A DNA stretch of 57,685 nucleotides. Origin: Micromonospora orduensis. Lineage in GTDB: Bacteria > Actinomycetota > Actinomycetes > Mycobacteriales > Micromonosporaceae. The notes below the pieces were generated by a model. That model had not been told where the DNA came from. It saw nothing but the letters and a program-made list of their open reading frames with translations, and made no database searches. The DNA lies in contig NZ_VDFY01000200.1 of assembly GCF_006228125.1 (NCBI RefSeq), positions 1 to 57,685 of the forward strand, read 5' to 3'. How positions within the stretch are numbered: the first letter of the stretch is position 1; the number at the start of each line of letters is the position of its first letter. Positions 53,825 to 57,685 of the stretch are shown here, piece after piece. The position numbers and the translations under genes were made by a program.

Positions 53825-54571
53825 CTAGACCTCGTCGAGCAGGTGCTCGCGCAGGGCGGCCAGCTGCTCGTCGGTCACCCCGGCGTGGCGCAGGTATCCC
53901 TCCACCGAGCCGTGGCCCGCGCGCAGCTCGTCGAGGAACATCTGCATCGCCTCGGCGGGCGAGGCCAAGAACGGGGCCGGCACCTCGCCCGCGTCCGGCA
54001 TCGTCGCGGCCAGCCAGGCACTGAACCGGGCCGACGCCTCGGTGCTGAGCGCGTAGTCCGCGACGACGTCCGCGTCGTCCACGCCCAGCACCGAGAGCGT
54101 CAACGCGCAGACGATGCCGGTGCGGTCCTTGCCCGCGACGCAGTGCACCACCACCGGGGCGTTCGCGGAGTCCGCGATCAGTCCGATCGCCTCGGCCAGG
54201 CCGGCGGTGCCGGTCTGCGCCAGGTCGGCGTACCGGTCCGCGAGATAGCGGGCCAGGTCGGCGCCCTTCTCGTGCGGCGTACCCGCCCAGTCCGCGTGCT
54301 CCGGGTGGATGTGCCGGTAGGTCAGTCCCGGATAAGCCGGCACCCGACCGTCGCGTTCGACCTCGGCGGGGCGGCGCAGGTCGATGACGGTGCGCACGCC
54401 GATCGCGGCGAACGCGTCGCGGTCCTGCTCGTCGAGGCGGTGCAGGGAGTCGGAGCGGTAGAGCCGACCCCGGCGTACGGCGCGGCCGTCGTGGCCGACG
54501 TAGCCGCCGACGTCGCGGAAGTTGAAGGTCGCGGGCAGCGGGATGTGTCGGTTCTCGTCGATGGCGTCCAC
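53825..54571 (-). CDS. Tyrosine/lipid phosphatase, HCxxGKDR type
   Basis: A 248-residue protein of the Y_phosphatase3 family. The start FNFRDVGGYVG and LYRSDSLHRL are typical, and the P-loop is HCVAGKDRTG with the nucleophile Cys and phosphate-binding Arg (HCX5R). The lysine in the loop is a trait of members acting on phosphoinositides or phosphotyrosine. GTG 54571 lies six bases after a TACCGT box (54578-54583, minus strand), so a leaderless transcript is likely; an in-frame start at 54607 is the alternative. Confidence 0.9.
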   Translation of the reverse strand: MDAIDENRHIPLPATFNFRDVGGYVGHDGRAVRRGRLYRSDSLHRLDEQDRDAFAAIGVRTVIDLRRPAEVERDGRVPAYPGLTYRHIHPEHADWAGTPHEKGADLARYLADRYADLAQTGTAGLAEAIGLIADSANAPVVVHCVAGKDRTGIVCALTLSVLGVDDADVVADYALSTEASARFSAWLAATMPDAGEVPAPFLASPAEAMQMFLDELRAGHGSVEGYLRHAGVTDEQLAALREHLLDEV

Positions 54572-54625
54572 GCTGACACGGTAACGGCCGGTGGGGTCTG
54601 CCCCCACCGGCCGTCGGTCCGATCG

Positions 54626-55084
54626 TCAGCGCGCCGTTCCGGGCGGGAGCGCGCCGTACGTCTCGTCGTAGTAGCCGCCCAGGCGGTCCCGGTAGGTCGG
54701 GTCGCTGTGGCTGGTCTCGTCGTACTCCGGGGCGGCCTTGATCTGGTCGCGGGTCCGGTCCACGGAGACGGTGCGCTGGTCGTGGTCGACCTGGTTGACC
54801 GTGCCCGCCGGCAGCATCACCTTCTTCCCGAAGATCCACGGGCCGGTGTCCACCACGAGGTAGCTGCCGTCCACCTCGTGGCTGGCACTGTCGATCTTGC
54901 CGATTCCACCGTCGGTGGCCTCGACCTTGTATCCGACCAGGTCGGCGTCGGCCACCTCGGCCTGGTCCCGGTAGCGCCAGGGGTCGAAGGTGCCGGCCGG
55001 CGCGCCGCCGGCCACGGCGCCCTGGCCGCCGCCGCGCAGCGGGTCCGGCCCGGCGTGGGCGGCGTGCGGGTCGATCCTGTCCAT
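54626..55084 (-). CDS. PRC-barrel domain protein
   Basis: A 152-residue protein. After a Gly/Ala/His-rich N-terminus, residues about 45-115 form a PRC barrel (LVGYKVEATDGGIGKIDSASHEVDGSYLVVDTG...KKVMLPAGTVNQVD). The tail (YDETSHSDPTYRDRLGGYYDETYG) is acidic and Tyr-rich. Such stress-associated actinobacterial proteins have no defined activity. ATG 55084 has AGGAG at good spacing; GTG 55093 directly abuts that site. Confidence 0.88.
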   Translation of the reverse strand: MDRIDPHAAHAGPDPLRGGGQGAVAGGAPAGTFDPWRYRDQAEVADADLVGYKVEATDGGIGKIDSASHEVDGSYLVVDTGPWIFGKKVMLPAGTVNQVDHDQRTVSVDRTRDQIKAAPEYDETSHSDPTYRDRLGGYYDETYGALPPGTAR

Positions 55085-55211
55085 GCCGTTCACTCCTGAC
55101 TGTCGCCGATCGGCTCGGCGGCGGTGGGTGCGGTGCGTCCCCGCACGAGCTACCCGGCCGTCGGGGGCCGGAAACGGCGACGGGACACCGTGGCGTCGGG
55201 GCGTACCTGGC

Positions 55212-55742
55212 TCAGGCCAGTGCGGCCTCGGCGTCGAGCGTGACCGCGGCGGCGTGCACCACGGCGGAGATCCGCAGTGCCTCGTTCACCTGCTCGGGGG
55301 TGAAGCCGTTGTCGCGCAGCGTCTTCTCGTGCGACTCCAGGCAGATCCCGCAGCCGTTGATCGCCGACACGGCGAGGCACCACAGTTTGAAGTCGCCCTT
55401 GTCCACCCCGGGCCTGGCGACGATCCGCATCCGCAGCCGGGCGGGGATCGAGGCGTACCGTTCGTCGCCGATGAGGTGCCTGGCCCGGTAGTAGGTGTTG
55501 GTCATCGCCATGACGGCGGCGGCGCCCTTGGCCGCCTCGACACCGTCCGGCCCGAGGTGACCGAGCGCCTCGGCGGCGATCTCGCGCAGCACCACCGGGT
55601 TGCGGGCGGCGACCGCGCAGGCCAGCGCCGTGCCCCAGGCCTGTACCGGCGTCAGCGTGGCGGCGCGGATGGTGGAGTCCAGGTTGAGAGCGATGTCCCC
55701 GGCGTACGCCGGCAGGGCCGCCCGGATCGTGTCCAGACCCAT
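55212..55742 (-). CDS. ahpD: Alkyl hydroperoxide reductase AhpD-like carboxymuconolactone decarboxylase protein
   Basis: A 176-residue AhpD, the lipoyl-linked thiol reductant of AhpC in actinobacteria. The catalytic CxxC with its following His is in AINGCGICLESHEKTLRD, and FKLWCLAVSAING precedes it. ATG 55742 has GGAG eight bases before it. A 21-codon frame (55745-55810) immediately upstream is probably chance. No ahpC gene is in the window, though ahpC-ahpD pairs are usual. Confidence 0.92.
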   Translation of the reverse strand: MGLDTIRAALPAYAGDIALNLDSTIRAATLTPVQAWGTALACAVAARNPVVLREIAAEALGHLGPDGVEAAKGAAAVMAMTNTYYRARHLIGDERYASIPARLRMRIVARPGVDKGDFKLWCLAVSAINGCGICLESHEKTLRDNGFTPEQVNEALRISAVVHAAAVTLDAEAALA

Positions 55743-55940
55743 GGTCAGGCTCCAACGCGGTTGCTGGGAGTGAGCACCAGGTCCTCCTCGATCGCGGCTC
55801 GCGTACGCATGGTGCCACCGTGGGTGGCCAGGTGAGCGGTGAGACCGGTCACCGGCGGGGGAGCTGCCCCGCGGAGCCACGCTGTGTCACCATCCCGTCA
55901 TATGGATAGGTCCTCCCAAAAACGGGGCAGGAGTGGCAGA

Positions 55941-55982
55941 GTGACGGTCGTGACCAGCACCGCCCTGATTATTGCGACCTAG
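55941..55982 (+). CDS. cimA leader peptide MTVVTSTALIIAT
   Basis: Thirteen codons from GTG 55941 with AGGAG (55929-55933) seven bases upstream. Val-Val and Leu-Ile-Ile make five of 13 residues branched-chain. The TAG stop ends on the first base of the leader hairpin. The composition, ribosome site and position immediately before a terminator make a regulatory leader peptide very likely. Confidence 0.82.
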   Translation: MTVVTSTALIIAT

Positions 55983-56042
55983 CGCGCCGGCTCTCCCCTC
56001 CGCCGAGCGCGCAGACCTCCCGCACCCGCGGGAGGTCTTTTT
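55982..56042 (+). promoter_or_regulatory. Transcription attenuator of cimA
   Basis: Hairpin one pairs GCGCGC (55982-55987) and CGGC (55988-55991) with GCCG (56002-56005) and GCGCGC (56007-56012), with one bulged A. Directly abutting is a perfect 11-bp terminator (56013-56023 with 56028-56038) ending in TTTTT. CCTCCGC (55997-56003) in the first loop could instead pair with GCGGGAGG (56028-56035) and break the terminator, a possible antiterminator. Ribosome stalling at Ile/Leu/Val codons would decide between folds. Confidence 0.8.
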
Positions 56043-56064
56043 GTTGCTCCGAGAAAGGATCCTG

Positions 56065-57648
56065 ATGACGTTCCAGGTCTTCGACACGACATTGCGCGAC
56101 GGCGCCCAGCGTGAGGGGCTCACCTACTCGGTGGTCGACAAGCTGGCGGTGGCCCGGCTGCTCGACGAGTTCGGTGTCGGCTTCATCGAGGGCGGCTGGC
56201 CGGGCGCGGTGCCCAAGGACACCGAGTTCTTCCGCCGGGCGCGCACCGAACTGAGCCTGCGGCACGCCGTCCTCGTGGCCTTCGGCGCCACCCGCAAGGC
56301 AGGCGTCGCCGTCGCCGACGACCCCCAGGTACGCGGCCTGCTGGACGCGCAGACCCCGGCGATCGCCCTGGTCGCCAAGGCCGACATCCGGCACGTCGAA
56401 CGTGCGCTGCGCACCACCGGCGCGGAGAACCTGGCGATGATCCACGACACCGTCAGCCACCTCGTCGCCGAGGGCCGTCGGGTCTTCGTCGACGGCGAGC
56501 ACTTCTTCGACGGCTACCGGCACGACCCGGGGTACGGCGCCGCAGTGGTGCAGACCGCGCTCGCCGCCGGCGCGGAACGCATGGTGCTCTGCGACACCAA
56601 CGGCGGCATGCTGCCCTCCCAGGTGACCGCCGCGATCCTCGACCTCACCGACAAGCTCGGAATCGACGCCGGGCTGCTCGGTATGCACGCGCAGAACGAC
56701 ACCTCCTGCGCGGTGGCCAACACGATCGCGGCCGTCGAGGCCGGTGTGCGCCACGTCCAGGGCACCGCCAACGGGTACGGCGAACGTCCCGGCAACGCGG
56801 ACATCTTCGCCGTCGTCGCCAACCTCCAACTCAAGCTGGGCATGCCCGTCCTACCCGACGGCTGCCTGGCGCAGATGGTGCGGGTCTCGCACGCCATCGC
56901 CGAGATCGCCAACATCGCCCCCGACACCCACCAGGCGTACGCCGGGGCCGCCGCCTTCGCCCACAAGGCGGGGCTGCACGCGAGCGCGATCAAGGTCGAC
57001 CCGTTGCTCTACAACCACGTGGACCCGTCGGTGGTGGGCAACGACATGCGGATCCTGGTGACCGAGATGGCCGGCCGGGCCAGCGTCGAGCTCAAGAGTC
57101 GTGAACTCGGCCTGGACCTGGCCGGCCGTCCGGAGGCACTGACCGCCGTCACCAGGCGGGTCAAGGAGCTGGAGGCCGGCGGTTGGTCGTTCGAGGCCGC
57201 CGACGCGTCGTTCGAGCTGCTCGTCCGCTCCGAGCTGCCCGAGGGCGGGCCGGCCCGCCCGTTCGCCCTGGAGTCGTACCGGGTGCTCGTCGAGCACCGC
57301 GAGGACGGCGCGGTGGTCTCCGAAGCCACTGTGAAGATCCGGGTACGCGGCGAGCGGGTGATCGCCACCGCCGAGGGCAACGGCCCGGTCAACGCCCTCG
57401 ACGAGGCGCTGCGGGTGGGGCTGGCCCGGCACTACCCGCAGTTGCGCGACTTCGAGCTGGCCGACTACAAGGTGCGCATCCTGGAGGGCAGCCACGGCAC
57501 CGGCGCGGTCACCCGGGTCCTCCTGGAGACCGCCGACAGCGACGGCCGGGACTGGACCACGGTGGGGGTCCACCCCAACGTGGTGGAGGCCAGCTGGCAC
57601 GCCCTGGTGGACGCCCTGACCTACGGACTGTCCCCGACCCGCGTCTGA
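56065..57648 (+). CDS. cimA: Citramalate synthase CimA
   Basis: The 527-residue enzyme condenses pyruvate and acetyl-CoA to (R)-citramalate, giving isoleucine without threonine deaminase. FDTTLRDGAQREGL, EGGWPGAVPKDTEFF, LCDTNGGMLPSQV, MHAQNDTSCAVANT and HVQGTANGYGERPGNAD are typical of CimA and separate it from LeuA. The C-terminal LeuA-like dimer domain (about 400-520) should mediate isoleucine feedback inhibition. ATG 56065 is six bases after AAAGGA. It sits under the attenuator described above and is followed by a terminator. Confidence 0.95.
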   Translation: MTFQVFDTTLRDGAQREGLTYSVVDKLAVARLLDEFGVGFIEGGWPGAVPKDTEFFRRARTELSLRHAVLVAFGATRKAGVAVADDPQVRGLLDAQTPAIALVAKADIRHVERALRTTGAENLAMIHDTVSHLVAEGRRVFVDGEHFFDGYRHDPGYGAAVVQTALAAGAERMVLCDTNGGMLPSQVTAAILDLTDKLGIDAGLLGMHAQNDTSCAVANTIAAVEAGVRHVQGTANGYGERPGNADIFAVVANLQLKLGMPVLPDGCLAQMVRVSHAIAEIANIAPDTHQAYAGAAAFAHKAGLHASAIKVDPLLYNHVDPSVVGNDMRILVTEMAGRASVELKSRELGLDLAGRPEALTAVTRRVKELEAGGWSFEAADASFELLVRSELPEGGPARPFALESYRVLVEHREDGAVVSEATVKIRVRGERVIATAEGNGPVNALDEALRVGLARHYPQLRDFELADYKVRILEGSHGTGAVTRVLLETADSDGRDWTTVGVHPNVVEASWHALVDALTYGLSPTRV

Positions 57649-57654
57649 CCCTCT

Positions 57655-57682
57655 CCCCGCCCGCCCCCACGGGCGGGCGGGG
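57655..57682 (+). terminator. Hairpin terminator after cimA
   Basis: CCCCGCCCGCCC (57655-57666) and GGGCGGGCGGGG (57671-57682) are perfect complements with loop CCAC, seven bases after the cimA stop. Confidence 0.7.
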
Positions 57683-57685
57683 CGG

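Noticed and set aside
55745..55810. 21-codon minus-strand frame just before ahpD
   Set aside because: No similarity to AhpC or any leader is visible, and no hairpin accompanies it; probably chance.

Overview
The window is very GC-rich DNA with dense, mostly GTG/ATG-started genes, and its gene set points to an actinomycete of the family Micromonosporaceae, most likely Micromonospora. The supporting signs are the order mnmA, short MetE-like methionine synthase, ligA, gatCAB, the clustered ilv/leu/serA/cimA genes, an XRE plus DUF397 pair, and likely leaderless starts preceded by TAnnnT -10 boxes. The genus is an inference, because no rRNA is present.

Positions 1-12.9 kb hold housekeeping translation and repair genes: a 40-bp perfect inverted repeat, mnmA (tRNA 2-thiolation), a methionine synthase, a VOC protein, a frameshifted ADP-ribosylglycohydrolase, a membrane-anchored MazF/PemK-like protein, ligA, a GGDEF-EAL protein, and gatC-gatA-gatB with a probable dispersed repeat between gatC and gatA.

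Positions 13-25.2 kb hold an AceE/transketolase-like enzyme, a membrane metallophosphoesterase, a PQQ-type sugar dehydrogenase lipoprotein, a GAF-GAF-PP2C phosphatase, a D-2-hydroxyacid dehydrogenase, a small PH-domain membrane protein and a second GGDEF-EAL protein with degenerate motifs.

Positions 24.2-31.4 kb form a sugar regulon: a divergent LacI repressor faces a solute-binding lipoprotein, two permeases and a GH2 beta-mannosidase, with a recognisable promoter and operator-like palindromes. The likely job is uptake and hydrolysis of beta-mannosides. An ArsR-SulP operon follows (31.4-33.5 kb).

Positions 33.5-39.6 kb look accessory: a two-gene RloA/RloB (AbiL-type) predicted antiphage module, an XRE-DUF5753 regulator coupled to a DUF397 protein, and a divergent, tightly overlapping three-gene cassette of unknown function (DivIVA-like coiled-coil protein, small Cys/His protein, large zinc-ribbon protein).

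Positions 39.6-57.7 kb are a branched-chain amino acid and serine biosynthesis region: ilvD, a third GGDEF-EAL protein, ilvB-ilvN-ilvC, serA, leuB, ilvE and cimA, with apbE, a tyrosine phosphatase, a PRC-barrel protein and ahpD interspersed. CimA makes citramalate from pyruvate and acetyl-CoA, LeuB and the Ilv enzymes carry the products to Ile/Val/Leu, and IlvE performs the final transamination. The best regulatory discovery is a matched pair of ribosome-dependent attenuators, one before ilvB and one before cimA. Each has a short leader peptide with Leu/Val/Ile codons, a hairpin starting on the last base of the leader stop codon, and an abutting intrinsic terminator with a T run.
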